Below are positions 32,599 to 41,867 of a DNA stretch of 64,000 bases, in pieces. Source of the stretch: Fibrobacter succinogenes (GTDB lineage Bacteria; Fibrobacterota; Fibrobacteria; Fibrobacterales; Fibrobacteraceae); the NCBI GenBank assembly GCA_902791475.1, contig CADAWC010000001.1, positions 99,408-163,407 of the forward strand, in the 5' to 3' direction. The stretch's first letter is position 1, and every line of letters starts with the position of its first letter. Both the position numbers and the translations under genes were made by a program. Under the pieces are notes generated by a model, which worked only from the letters and a program-made list of their open reading frames with translations, made no database searches and was not told where the DNA came from.

Positions 32599-33995
32599 TG
32601 AAAATCGTACCTTTTTTATCGCTCGCACTGACTGCGGCGGCAATCGCAACCCCTCTCACTTGGGAACGCCTGATCGAATCCGCTAAGGCGGATCCGAGGT
32701 ATGAAGCTGCCGCAAAACGTGCCGAGGCGACATCGAAAGAACGCAACCTCAAGCTTTGGGACAAGATTGAGCTCCGTTACCAGTTGGACGGTTTTAGCTT
32801 TGCCAAGCATGACTTTGAACTTCGCGTGACCCCGCAGGCTTTTGGCGAACGCGCTGCCGACAAGGCTCACTATGAGGCCGTTAAGAATTACCAGCAGGCT
32901 ACTTTTGCCGTTGAACGTTCGATCCTCCTTTACGACCGTTACGAACGCGGCGTGCGCTATGTGCTTCGCCAGAAGATTAACGAAATCAACAAGCAGCTAT
33001 TGCAGGTTACCCAGGACCGTATCGAGGTTCTCCACCTCAAGTCCGGTTCTGCTTCGTTCAATGCCGAAGACCTGATGACTTCGCTCGAAAAGAGTGCCTC
33101 GCTTAAGGCGAACTTGCTTTCGGATAGCACGGCGCTCCGCGATGCCGAACTCAAGATGATGATTTGGGCTCCGGACTTTGATAACGTTGCCTTGGATCCG
33201 ACGTTCCTCCCGACGATGGAAGAGCTTGCCGAATTCCTGAAGAATGGCGTGACTGTTGACGAAAACTTCCCGCTCGTGGCTCTCGCCAAGGGCAAGCGCG
33301 ATTCCGATATTTCCAAGGCTCAGCAGGATGCAAGCAAGGACCGCAACTACATCTCTCATGTCGGTATTGGCTACTCGCTCCAGATTGAATCCTTGATGGA
33401 AAAGTACAAGGATTTGGAATACAAGGATATCAAGAGTGGTGCTCGGTATGATGAATACGAATCAGAGTGGATGTCTAAGGCTTGTACTCAAACTGTTCAA
33501 GGTGAATGCGCTTCACACGATGCTTCTTATAAGCTAAGAAAGCTTTTCCCGGATACGGATGACCGCAAGACTGCGGACAAGTTCTTTGTAAACCTCGCAT
33601 TCCGCCTGCCGTTCTTCGATAGCAACAAGGACGCCTCTCTCCGCGAACAGGTCGAAAAGCTCGATGCCGAAAGCAAGTACTTGGACGAAGTCCGCGAAGT
33701 GAACCAGAAGGTCGCCCGCCTCACCGAAGAAGTGCTCACGCTCATCGACCAGTGGAAGGTCTTGAAGGATTATGCCGAACAAGTGAACGCCAGTGGCTTT
33801 ATGGAACAGTTTGCGCACAAGGCTGGTTCCGACCCGCTCCTGCTCCTCCGTGCCCGCGAAAGCGCTCTCGAAAGCGATTTGAAGGCAGCCAAGCTTGAAT
33901 ACGATATCTATGCCCGCTATTTGGAGTTGCTGGATTTCTCCGGTGGACTTGCCCGTGAGGATGTCGTGAACCATCTTCGTGAAGGAATCAGGTAG
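32598..33995 (+). CDS. TolC-like outer-membrane factor or related coiled-coil protein
   Basis: The gene starts at the ATG overlapping the previous stop (TAATG). A signal peptide (MKIVPFLSLALTAAAIA) is followed by 448 residues dominated by long amphipathic helices (AADKAHYEAVKNYQQATFAV; DASLREQVEKLDAESKYLDE) with short strand regions. TPLTWERLIESAKADPRYEAA resembles the first helix of TolC-family proteins. The internal Cys-containing loop (KACTQTVQGECAS) is unusual. Position directly after an adaptor gene supports an export role. The TolC call is moderate: the two-fold TolC repeat is weak. Confidence 0.6.
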   Translation: MKIVPFLSLALTAAAIATPLTWERLIESAKADPRYEAAAKRAEATSKERNLKLWDKIELRYQLDGFSFAKHDFELRVTPQAFGERAADKAHYEAVKNYQQATFAVERSILLYDRYERGVRYVLRQKINEINKQLLQVTQDRIEVLHLKSGSASFNAEDLMTSLEKSASLKANLLSDSTALRDAELKMMIWAPDFDNVALDPTFLPTMEELAEFLKNGVTVDENFPLVALAKGKRDSDISKAQQDASKDRNYISHVGIGYSLQIESLMEKYKDLEYKDIKSGARYDEYESEWMSKACTQTVQGECASHDASYKLRKLFPDTDDRKTADKFFVNLAFRLPFFDSNKDASLREQVEKLDAESKYLDEVREVNQKVARLTEEVLTLIDQWKVLKDYAEQVNASGFMEQFAHKAGSDPLLLLRARESALESDLKAAKLEYDIYARYLELLDFSGGLAREDVVNHLREGIR

Positions 33996-33998
33996 TTT

Positions 33999-34817
33999 AT
34001 GGCTGAGGCCCGCGGATTTAGCCTTCTTGAACGCTTCGAACTGAAGTACCATATCCCCGTCGAATGGGCGGACCGGATTGGTGCGTTCTTGGCGCCGTAC
34101 TGCGAAGAAGACTACTATTCCAAGATTACTCCGGGTGGATTCTACTGGATTACGAACCTCTACCTGGACTCACCGACGTGGACGTTCCTCGGCTGGAAAA
34201 AGAAACAGCTCCTCGACCGTTTCAACATGCGTATCCGCACGTACGGCGAGCACCCCGCTCAGGACGGTACATTCCATTTCGAGGTCAAGCGCAAGATTCG
34301 TAATATCTGCTACAAGAGCCGTGCAACAATCAAGGGTATCAACCCCGGTGAAGTCTGGAATATGAAGCCCGATGAATGGCCGTGCAAGAGCGATAAAGAC
34401 CGCATGTACCTCAAGGATTTCTTGTACAAGACGGAACTCCACGGGGCGCATCCTCGACTCCTTACGCAGTACAAGCGGCGTGCCTGGTTCGGGCTTCGCG
34501 AAGAGTATTCCCGCGTGACCATTGATACCGGCATGCGCTTCCGCGAAGAGAACGGCTTTGACTACACGGTGGATCCGCACTATATGCACTCGACCGGAAT
34601 CCCCAGGTTCTTCCAGCCGGGGTGCGATGCCGTTCTCGAACTCAAGTGCCCGGCCGCACAGATGCCGTACTGGATGTTCGACTTGATTCGTGCATTGAAT
34701 TTAAAGCACGGTGCATTCTCCAAGTTCGGGAACGCCGCTGCAGAATGGAAAAGAGTTTACGAAAATCCGCGTCGATTCAAGAGCCCATACTGGACTCGTC
34801 TCGCCGGAAATTTCTAA
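33999..34817 (+). CDS. VTC-domain polyphosphate polymerase-like protein
   Basis: The 272-residue protein matches the VTC / polyphosphate-polymerase domain of the triphosphate-tunnel superfamily. The tunnel residues are readable in order: RFELKYHIP (Glu14, Lys16), NLYLDSP (near 53-59), MRIRTYG (near 77-83), HFEVKRK (Glu95, Lys97), QYKRRAW (near 157), VTIDTG and LELKCP (Glu214, Lys216). Such enzymes make inorganic polyphosphate from nucleotide in eukaryotic VTC complexes; the bacterial relatives are less studied. There is no membrane segment, so it may act with the DUF4956 protein. It begins 3 bases after the upstream stop. Confidence 0.85.
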   Translation: MAEARGFSLLERFELKYHIPVEWADRIGAFLAPYCEEDYYSKITPGGFYWITNLYLDSPTWTFLGWKKKQLLDRFNMRIRTYGEHPAQDGTFHFEVKRKIRNICYKSRATIKGINPGEVWNMKPDEWPCKSDKDRMYLKDFLYKTELHGAHPRLLTQYKRRAWFGLREEYSRVTIDTGMRFREENGFDYTVDPHYMHSTGIPRFFQPGCDAVLELKCPAAQMPYWMFDLIRALNLKHGAFSKFGNAAAEWKRVYENPRRFKSPYWTRLAGNF

Positions 34818-34853
34818 CATAGATTTATAACATTTAACAAAAGGAAGGCGCTC

Positions 34854-36563
34854 ATGAATACAAAAAAATGGCTTGCAGTAGGCTCTTGCGTCACTGCGCT
34901 CGGTCTGTTCTCTGCCTGCTCCGATGACGAATCTAGCCCTGTCATCCCCGTTACACCGGAAAGCTCTTCTGCTATTACTCCGGAAAGCAGTGGTGATGTC
35001 GCGACCTCTTCTTCTGATATTTCCACCGGGTCGTCTTCTTCTGCGACAAATCCGAATCCGGTGCTTTCTAGCTCCAGTGCCGAAGGCGTTATCGATACTA
35101 CGATTACGAATATGGGCGTCTCCGAAATCATGTACAACGCGCCCGGTGGTTCCGCTTTGGAATGGGTCGAAGTCTATATCAAGAAGGGCCCGGATATTAC
35201 GGACATGCAACTCAGCAACCTCCGCTTGGACGGTGCTGTTTCGTTTAACTTCCCGACCGGCTCCTTGAAGAAGGGCGAATATGTCATTGTCACGAACGAT
35301 CCGACCTTGTTCAATGAAACTTATGCCGGCAAGCTTCCGGCTGGTTGCAAGGTTTATGGCCCATGGGACAAGGATACTAAGACAGGAACTGTTGCAAAGC
35401 TTGTGAACGAAGGCGATGTCGTCGAAGTGAAGCTCAAGGGTGAAGGCGACGTGAGCGCAGCATTCAGTAGCCAGCCGCCTTGGCCGAGCCTTGCCGATGG
35501 CAAGGGCCGAACACTCGTGTATAGAGGTTCCGGCAACGAAGCTGACCCGAACTCTTGGGGCGCAAGCGCTGTCGAAAACGGCAGCCCATGTGCTGGTGGC
35601 GACAAGGTCCTCGATGCTTCTACTGTCCGCTTGAACGAAATCAAGCCGTACTCGCTAGGTGTTACGGATGGTTGGGTTGAACTTTACAACTATGGTTCCG
35701 CTCCAGTCGATATCAAGGGCTGGGAACTTGAATCCAAGTTGAAAGGCAAAAAGTGGACTATCGGTGGCGCCAATACGGTTGTCCCTGCCAATGGCTATTT
35801 GCTCCTCGAAGCTACCGCTGATGTCTTTGGCGATGGTCTGTACTTGAGCGACAATGGTGATGAAATTTATTTGTTCGAAGCCGTTGCAGGCTCGCGTACC
35901 GGCAAGGAAACGAGCTTGCTCATCTCTGCGGGTAAGCAGTCTAGCGGCTTTGTCGAAGTGGCCGGTGGTACGGTGGCTCAGGGTGCTATGGCTACGGAAA
36001 CTCCGGGTGCAGCAAACTCTGCGCTTAAGGCCGGTCCGATTTTCATCAATGAAATCCATTATCACGAAAATGAAAATGACCCGAACGATTTGGAATTCCT
36101 TGAACTTGTGAACAAGGGAACGACGGATGTGACGCTTGTTGAAAACGTTAACAACACTCCGCAGGGCTGGAAGATTGAAGGCGTGAACATGGAATTTGCG
36201 GCTGGTGATGTGATTCCTGCTGGTGGCAAGATGGTCCTGTTTAACGATTCTCTCAAGACGAAGGAAGCTTTGCTCCGCGCCCGTTATACGATTGACGAAA
36301 CAGTACCTGTCCGTTTCTATGCAGGTAAGCTCTCGAACCGCGGTGAAACAGTTGCTGTCAAGAAGCCGTATTCTTACGTGACCAAGGCCGATAACACAAA
36401 GCTGTGGTATTATGAAATTTCTGACGCTACGCTTTATAGTGACCGTTGGCCGGGAATGACCGATGCGGATGGTAAGGGCAAGAGCTTGAATCGCAAGGAA
36501 TTTACCACGACGGGTTACGGTTCTGCAGTTTGGAGCGCTCTCGCACCGACTCCGGGCAAGTAA
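34854..36563 (+). CDS. Surface lipoprotein with lamin-tail (LTD) domains
   Basis: ATG 34854 follows AAGGAAGG. The signal ends in a lipobox (LGLFSAC), then a Ser/Thr/Pro-rich spacer (about residues 25-85). Three lamin-tail-like segments follow: GVSEIMYNAPGGSALEWVEV (about 95), VRLNEIKPYSLGVTDGWVEL (about 260) and IFINEIHYHENENDPNDLEF (about 398), each with the typical NEI ... WVEL ... GW layout. Lamin-tail proteins in other bacteria often carry a CotH kinase domain or lie beside DUF4956 and VTC genes; here no CotH domain is visible. It is the last gene of the operon and likely its secreted or modified product. A strong terminator follows. Confidence 0.82.
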   Translation: MNTKKWLAVGSCVTALGLFSACSDDESSPVIPVTPESSSAITPESSGDVATSSSDISTGSSSSATNPNPVLSSSSAEGVIDTTITNMGVSEIMYNAPGGSALEWVEVYIKKGPDITDMQLSNLRLDGAVSFNFPTGSLKKGEYVIVTNDPTLFNETYAGKLPAGCKVYGPWDKDTKTGTVAKLVNEGDVVEVKLKGEGDVSAAFSSQPPWPSLADGKGRTLVYRGSGNEADPNSWGASAVENGSPCAGGDKVLDASTVRLNEIKPYSLGVTDGWVELYNYGSAPVDIKGWELESKLKGKKWTIGGANTVVPANGYLLLEATADVFGDGLYLSDNGDEIYLFEAVAGSRTGKETSLLISAGKQSSGFVEVAGGTVAQGAMATETPGAANSALKAGPIFINEIHYHENENDPNDLEFLELVNKGTTDVTLVENVNNTPQGWKIEGVNMEFAAGDVIPAGGKMVLFNDSLKTKEALLRARYTIDETVPVRFYAGKLSNRGETVAVKKPYSYVTKADNTKLWYYEISDATLYSDRWPGMTDADGKGKSLNRKEFTTTGYGSAVWSALAPTPGK

Positions 36564-36590
36564 AATCGCTCTTTTGAGTTTTCCGCCAAA

Positions 36591-36619
36591 AGTTCCGACA
36601 TTTTGTCGGAACTTTTTTT
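36591..36619 (+). terminator. Terminator of the DUF4956/VTC operon
   Basis: AGTTCCGACA, loop TTT, TGTCGGAACT and a run of T: a 10-bp perfect stem. Confidence 0.9.
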
Positions 36620-36672
36620 ATTACTTGTAGGGATTGCGTCGTTTTGGAATTGCTGTTTTTGACATCTTTTTG

Positions 36673-36678
36673 TATTAT
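36673..36678 (+). promoter_or_regulatory. -10-like TATTAT close to the tolC-like start
   Basis: TATTAT ends 10 nt before ATG 36689, with no Shine-Dalgarno between. This is one of several near-leaderless starts. A TTGACA at 36659 is too close (8 bp) to act as its -35. Confidence 0.35.
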
Positions 36679-36688
36679 TATTGTAGCT

Positions 36689-38371
36689 ATGAAACGGTAC
36701 TTTGCTTTTATTCTCAGTAGTTGCGTGGCTGCTAATGCGACAGCGCTTTCTTTGCAAGATGCGCTGGATATGGCCATGGCGAACAATTCCAAAATCAAGG
36801 CTGAAAAGGCGAAAGTGGATATTGCCCAAAGTGGCGAAGATGAAGCTTTTGCCCGTTTCCTCCCGACGGTGAGTCTGTCGGCTGGCATTACCAAAATCAA
36901 TGATCCCATTAATATTGACCTCGGGCGTTTGAGCGATGTCGCTGGTGCGGCCGCTTATTCCAAGGCTTATCTTTCCACTTACAATGGCGCTTACACCAAG
37001 GCATACCAAGAAGCTGTTTCGAAGGCTGTTGCCGCCGGCATGGACGAAACGACCGCGAAGGCTTATGTAGAATCCAAGTCTGCCGATATCTGGAGTGGAG
37101 TGGTCAATAGCAAGGATGCCAATGATGCCGCCGTGCAGAATGCGGAAAAGTATGGCTCGGCTGCAGAGAACGCCGATTTCAACATGAAGGTGCAAGACGA
37201 CTGGTTCTTTAACGCACGCTTGACCGTTGTGTGGCCGATCTTTACCGGTCTCAAGATTTATTCTGCGTACGATGCCGCCAAGGAGAATGTGAACGCCCGT
37301 AAGGCAGAATTTGAAATGGCGCAGAACACCGTTTTGATGGATGTCGCGACCAAGTACTTTACGCTCCGCTTGTGCGAAGAGCTTGTCGGCATGCGTGAGT
37401 CCACCAAGAAGGACCTCGAAGAACATCTGAACCGTTCCAAGAAGCTCGAAGAGGGCGGTCAGATTAGCAAGACGGAACGTCTCCGTGCCGAAGTGGCGTT
37501 AGCCGAAGCCGAGAACGCTTATGAAGATGCCCTCCGCGACCAGTCGCTCGCCCGTATGGCTCTTGCAAGCCTCTTGCATACAGATACAAGCCTCACCGCA
37601 ACAACGCCGGTGGAATCTCCCGAAGGCATCCGCTCGATGGATGAATTCAAGGCGCTTGCGGTCGAAAAGCATCCGGGCCTTCGTCAGCTCCGCATTGAAC
37701 GCAAGCGCAATCAGAATGCGATTAGCGCCGCCCGCGCTGATTACTTCCCGACAATTGCATTGTTTGGCTACAAGGAACTTTACACCAAGGACTTGACGAT
37801 TCTTGAACCGGAATGGGCGATTGGCGCCAAGATGCAGTGGGATATCTTCAAGGGTGGTGATACCCGTGCCAAGGTGAGCTCTGCAAAGGCGATGGACCGT
37901 TCTTTGGGAAGCCTCGAAGAAGAAACGATTGACAATTTGAAGCTCTTGGTCGAAAAGCGCTGGCGTGAACTGGAACATGCAAAGGGGAGGCTCGCAAGCC
38001 TTGTCAAGACGCGTGAGCTTGCGGTTGAAGCATTGCGTAGCCAGAATAAGGCGTACGAAGCAGGGCTTGCTACGGGGCTAGAAGTGGTGGATGCTGAACT
38101 TGCACTTTCCCGCTTGCAAGTCGCTGACATCAAGGCTCATTACGATGCTGTGATTGCTTGGCTTGGACTCCTTGAAGCCGCCGGCGAAGTCTCTACCGCA
38201 GGTACAGTCCTTGTGTCCAAGCAGCTTGTGGTTGAAAAGCCTGTTGATGCTTCGGCAAGCTCAGCAACCGGTGAACCTGCCGCAACAGAACCGCAGGCCG
38301 CAACTGAAGCGCCTGTTGCAACTGAATCTGCACAGCCTGTCGAACAGAATTTAGAAACGGAGAATAAATAA
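36689..38371 (+). CDS. TolC-family outer-membrane efflux protein
   Basis: ATG 36689 (MKRYFAFILSSCVAANATALSLQDALDMAMANN) gives a signal peptide; no Shine-Dalgarno is present. The 560 residues show both TolC halves: LSLQDALDMAMANNSKIKAE, ARFLPTVSLSAGITK, VWPIFTGLKIYSAYDAAKEN, then EKHPGLRQLRIERKRNQNA, YFPTIALFGYKELY and WDIFKGGDTRAKV. An Ala/Pro/Thr-rich C-terminal tail (about 520-560) is added. It forms the outer-membrane channel of an exporter with the HlyD and ABC-2 proteins encoded next; its stop overlaps the HlyD start by one base. Confidence 0.88.
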   Translation: MKRYFAFILSSCVAANATALSLQDALDMAMANNSKIKAEKAKVDIAQSGEDEAFARFLPTVSLSAGITKINDPINIDLGRLSDVAGAAAYSKAYLSTYNGAYTKAYQEAVSKAVAAGMDETTAKAYVESKSADIWSGVVNSKDANDAAVQNAEKYGSAAENADFNMKVQDDWFFNARLTVVWPIFTGLKIYSAYDAAKENVNARKAEFEMAQNTVLMDVATKYFTLRLCEELVGMRESTKKDLEEHLNRSKKLEEGGQISKTERLRAEVALAEAENAYEDALRDQSLARMALASLLHTDTSLTATTPVESPEGIRSMDEFKALAVEKHPGLRQLRIERKRNQNAISAARADYFPTIALFGYKELYTKDLTILEPEWAIGAKMQWDIFKGGDTRAKVSSAKAMDRSLGSLEEETIDNLKLLVEKRWRELEHAKGRLASLVKTRELAVEALRSQNKAYEAGLATGLEVVDAELALSRLQVADIKAHYDAVIAWLGLLEAAGEVSTAGTVLVSKQLVVEKPVDASASSATGEPAATEPQAATEAPVATESAQPVEQNLETENK

Positions 38372-39369
38372 TGAACGCATTAAAGATGATTGGAAAAGTT
38401 GTTGTCGTACTTGCCTTGATAGTGCTCGTCATTATGGGCATCTCCCAGCTCCAACAGTTCGCAACGCAACCGCGTGAGCAGTTCTTGCAAGGCCAGATGG
38501 AAGCCCGCCGCGTGCTCGTGGCAGGGAAGGTCCCGGGCCGTATCGAACGTTTGCTCGTTCACGAAGGCGATGTCGTCTACAAGGATTCTCTCGTTGCTGT
38601 TATCAGCAGCCCGGAAATCGAAGCCAAGAAGATGCAGGCTCAGGGTGCACTCGGTGCCGCCAAGGCTCAAGCAAGCAAGGCCCGCAATGGCGCCCGCAGC
38701 GAAGACATCACGGCGCTCAAGGCAATGGCTGATCGCGCTCAAGAAGCCGCAACGCTTGCCAAGAACACTTACAACCGCGTGCAGAAACTCTACAACGAAG
38801 GCGTGCTTCCGCTCCAGAAGCGCGATGAAGCCGAAACGCAGATGAAGGCTACGCAGTCCGCTGCTGATGCCGCCCGTGCCCAGTACAACCAGGCAGTTGC
38901 CGGTGCCCGTAGCGAAGACAAGGCCGCCGCAAACGCTCTCGTGATGCAAGCCAAAGGTGCCAATGCCGAAGTCGATGCCTACCTCGAAGAAACCAAGATT
39001 CGCACGCCGATTACCGGTGAAGTTTCTCTCAAGCTCGCCGAAGAAGGCGAAGTTGTCGGTTCCGGTATGCCGATTATCGCCGTGACGGACTTGAACGATT
39101 CCTGGGCGGTGTTCCACCTTCGTGAAGATTACCTCAAGAACGTCTCCAAGGGCAAAAAGTTCTACCTCCAGGTCCCGGCTCTCGACAAAACCGTCGAAAT
39201 GGTCGTAAGCTATATATCTTCTGTCGGTGACTATGCTACATGGCGTAGCTCCAAGGAAAGCTCCGGCTTTGACCTCAAGACGTTCGAAGTTCGTTTGCGC
39301 CCGACGCACAAGGTTGAAAACCTCCGCCCGGGCATGAGCGTTTTGCTCCCTGTCGACGACATTCAGTAA
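38371..39369 (+). CDS. HlyD-family secretion protein (periplasmic adaptor)
   Basis: The 332-residue protein has an N-terminal membrane anchor (KMIGKVVVVLALIVLVIMGI), the first lipoyl half (VAGKVPGRIERLLVHEGDVVYKDS), a coiled coil (about 85-195) and the second half (TKIRTPITGEVSLKLAEEGE). A barrel and C-terminal strand follow (LRPGMSVLLPVD). This is the YbhG/YhiI-like adaptor layout. It is coupled to the TolC gene before and the permease genes after, forming a drug- or metabolite-type exporter. Confidence 0.9.
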   Translation: MNALKMIGKVVVVLALIVLVIMGISQLQQFATQPREQFLQGQMEARRVLVAGKVPGRIERLLVHEGDVVYKDSLVAVISSPEIEAKKMQAQGALGAAKAQASKARNGARSEDITALKAMADRAQEAATLAKNTYNRVQKLYNEGVLPLQKRDEAETQMKATQSAADAARAQYNQAVAGARSEDKAAANALVMQAKGANAEVDAYLEETKIRTPITGEVSLKLAEEGEVVGSGMPIIAVTDLNDSWAVFHLREDYLKNVSKGKKFYLQVPALDKTVEMVVSYISSVGDYATWRSSKESSGFDLKTFEVRLRPTHKVENLRPGMSVLLPVDDIQ

Positions 39370-39386
39370 TTGGATAGAAGGTTATC

Positions 39387-40598
39387 GTGCTGAAAGGTCT
39401 TTTAAAGACAATCGGAAAGATTTATTTCGGCCACAAGATTGTTTTGTGGATGATTCTTACGGTGCTCCCCGTCGGCGTTTCCGTGTTTATGCTGGAAATG
39501 TTCTCGAGTGAAATCGTGCAGCATATTCCGGTGGGCATTCTCAAACAAGACAAAAGCCAGCTTGCAGATAAACTTGAAAGAGCGCTCCAGTCAAGCCCTG
39601 TTCTCGATGTCGTGTTGAATTGCCATGACATGAGCGAATGTGAACATGCGGTGATTCGCGGAGAATTGCAGACGTTTATCGTGCTCCCGACGGATTTGGA
39701 ACGCCGTGCCTTGCGTCTTGAAGCGCCTGTGATACCCGTTTTTTCTAGCGGTCAGAACTACCTCACGAATATGTTTGCGACAAAGGAAATCCGTGCGGTC
39801 ATTACAAGTATCGGCTCGGATCTTTTCACCGCTTCGTATGATGACCCGGTCAAGACGGAAATTCATTCGGTCGGGAATATCGAAGGCAACTACCAAGGCT
39901 TTTTGGCGCTTGGGCTTGTGTCTGCAATGTTCCACCTGGCAGCAATGCTTGTGGCTGTGTACATCGCATCGTTCCCGCTTCGCGACAAGCGCGTGCGTGA
40001 GTTTTTCAATTACGCTGAACGTTCTTGGGTGACGCTAGGCGTTGCCGCTTTTGTCCCTGCTGTGGTCATCCTTTGGCTCGAATACATGGGCTGCTATGCG
40101 TACACGCATCGTATGCTCATGCCGATGGGCTTTGAGGAATTTGTGATGGTCTCTGTGGCGCAACTTCTGATGGTGATTTGTTGCTTTGGCGCTGGCATTA
40201 CTTTTGTGGGCGTGACTGGCGTGATGCGTATTGCGACAGGTGTCTCGGGCGTGATTGGCGGCCCTGCATTTGCGTTTGCCGGTCAGACGTTCCCTGTGAT
40301 GGCGATGCCGTTTGCCGTGCGTTGCTTTGCGTTCTTGCTCCCGCTTACGCATGTGCTCCGCGTGCAGTCCATGATGCTCCTCGGCGATGTCGGCATGGCT
40401 GAATCCTGGGAAGTCATCAAGCTCATGGGCGGCATGGCGTTGTTCTGGGTGCTGCTCGGGTGCTTTACGATTGTGCTTCGCTGGAAGTACCGTCTAAAAC
40501 ATGATTCGCAGTTGCCGGTCGCTACCGAAGACGAAAACGTGGTGACCGTTGATTCGTTGCTTGAGAGCTTGTTCGAAAAAATCAGGAGGCGAAAATGA
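39387..40598 (+). CDS. ABC-2 type transporter permease (first subunit)
   Basis: The start is GTG 39387 with AGAAGG 5 nt upstream. The 403-residue protein has an N-terminal membrane helix, a large extracytoplasmic domain (about residues 45-165) and a block of membrane helices (LALGLVSAMFHLAAMLVAVYIA; VTLGVAAFVPAVVILWLEYMG; FVMVSVAQLLMVICCFGAGIT; LTHVLRVQSMMLLGDVG). This is the YbhS/YbhR-like ABC-2 permease pattern. It overlaps the second permease gene by 4 bases (ATGA). No ATP-binding subunit is encoded in the operon. Confidence 0.85.
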   Translation: MLKGLLKTIGKIYFGHKIVLWMILTVLPVGVSVFMLEMFSSEIVQHIPVGILKQDKSQLADKLERALQSSPVLDVVLNCHDMSECEHAVIRGELQTFIVLPTDLERRALRLEAPVIPVFSSGQNYLTNMFATKEIRAVITSIGSDLFTASYDDPVKTEIHSVGNIEGNYQGFLALGLVSAMFHLAAMLVAVYIASFPLRDKRVREFFNYAERSWVTLGVAAFVPAVVILWLEYMGCYAYTHRMLMPMGFEEFVMVSVAQLLMVICCFGAGITFVGVTGVMRIATGVSGVIGGPAFAFAGQTFPVMAMPFAVRCFAFLLPLTHVLRVQSMMLLGDVGMAESWEVIKLMGGMALFWVLLGCFTIVLRWKYRLKHDSQLPVATEDENVVTVDSLLESLFEKIRRRK

Positions 40599-41776
40599 TT
40601 AGTCGTCTTTTGAAAGTGACTTTGACGGAATGGAAATTGTTTGTTACGGACCCTGCGGCTGTGCTTTTGCTTGTCGTGGCGGGAATTCTTTATGCGTTCT
40701 ACTATCCGACTGCATACATGAACCAGACCGTTTCTCGCGTTCCTGTGGCTGTGGTGGATTTGGACCATTCGGCAAAGTCTCGTGAACTTACACGAATGGC
40801 GTCTGCGACGCAACAGGTCGAAGTCAAAGCTGTCTATAATGACTTGCTTGAAGCTGAGACGGCGATGGCGAGTGAAGAAATTTATGGCTTCATGGTTATT
40901 CCGGAGAACATGGAAAAGGACTTGATCGACAAGAAAACGACCAAGATTGATATCTTTACGCATGGCGCCTACGTGATGCTCCACGGTACGATTGGAACGG
41001 CATTCTCGACATGTGCGCTGACGGTCGGTGCGGTGAGTAAGGTGAAGGCGATTGCGCTTGGCAAAAAGGTGCCTTCTGCAAAAGCGATGGCGATGCGAGA
41101 CCCGATGCCGCTATCCATCCAGACCATGTTCAACAATACGGGAAGCTATTCTAATTATGTTGTTCCTAGTGTGCTCGTGCTGATTTTGCAACAGTCCCTT
41201 GTGATTGGAATTTGCGTGCTTGGTGGCGCTCGCGGGCATCGCCGTTTCCGCCGCAACCAGCGCTATTCCGAAGTCGAAAACGAGAGCATGCCGTACCGCT
41301 ATTTGGGCCGTTCGCTGGCGTATTTTATGCACTACTGCTGCTTTATCCTGTTCTACCACTGCGTGATTTACAATATTTTTGATTTCCCGCGTCGTGGCGA
41401 ACTCTTACCGATGACGATTTTTGCGGTGGTGTTCCTTGCATCGGTCATCAACTTTGGCATGTGCCTCTCGCAAGTTTTCTTGCGCCGCGAATCGAGCATG
41501 CAGCTGTTCCTGAACCTCTCCATCCCAATCTTGTTCCTTGCGAGCTTTAGTTGGCCGAGCTATTTGATGCCGAGCTGGATGGTGGGGCTTTCGTACATTC
41601 TGCCGAGTACGTTTGCCATACCTGCGTGGCTTTCGATTGAACAGATGGGCGGTGACATTTACGATGTGGCGCCTAAGCTTTATTTGCTAGCGATACAGGC
41701 GGTCATCTACTTCGTGCTGGGCATGTTCCTCACGCATTTGCGCGACAAGAGCAAGTTCACCACCGGTGACATGTAA
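40595..41776 (+). CDS. ABC-2 type transporter permease (second subunit)
   Basis: The ATG overlaps the first permease stop, and AGGAGG lies 6-7 nt upstream. The 393 residues repeat the layout of the first subunit: helix near the N-terminus (AAVLLLVVAGILYAFYYPTAY), an extracytoplasmic domain starting VPVAVVDLDHSAKSRELTR, and six or so C-terminal helices (SNYVVPSVLVLILQQSLVIG; TIFAVVFLASVINFGMCLSQ; LSIPILFLASFSWPSYLMP). The pair would form a heterodimer in the inner membrane, linked by the HlyD protein to TolC. The ATPase must come from elsewhere, or the system lacks one. Confidence 0.85.
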   Translation: MISRLLKVTLTEWKLFVTDPAAVLLLVVAGILYAFYYPTAYMNQTVSRVPVAVVDLDHSAKSRELTRMASATQQVEVKAVYNDLLEAETAMASEEIYGFMVIPENMEKDLIDKKTTKIDIFTHGAYVMLHGTIGTAFSTCALTVGAVSKVKAIALGKKVPSAKAMAMRDPMPLSIQTMFNNTGSYSNYVVPSVLVLILQQSLVIGICVLGGARGHRRFRRNQRYSEVENESMPYRYLGRSLAYFMHYCCFILFYHCVIYNIFDFPRRGELLPMTIFAVVFLASVINFGMCLSQVFLRRESSMQLFLNLSIPILFLASFSWPSYLMPSWMVGLSYILPSTFAIPAWLSIEQMGGDIYDVAPKLYLLAIQAVIYFVLGMFLTHLRDKSKFTTGDM

Positions 41777-41867
41777 AAACCGCCGATAATAAGCAAAAAA
41801 GAGTGACGAAATCACAGTCGCTTTCGCCATTCTTTTTGTAAATTGAATAATGAAAAATGAGGTCAAT

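Noticed and set aside
36659..36678. TTGACA plus TATTAT as a complete promoter before the tolC-like gene
   Set aside because: The spacing is 8 bp, far too short for a sigma-70 promoter.
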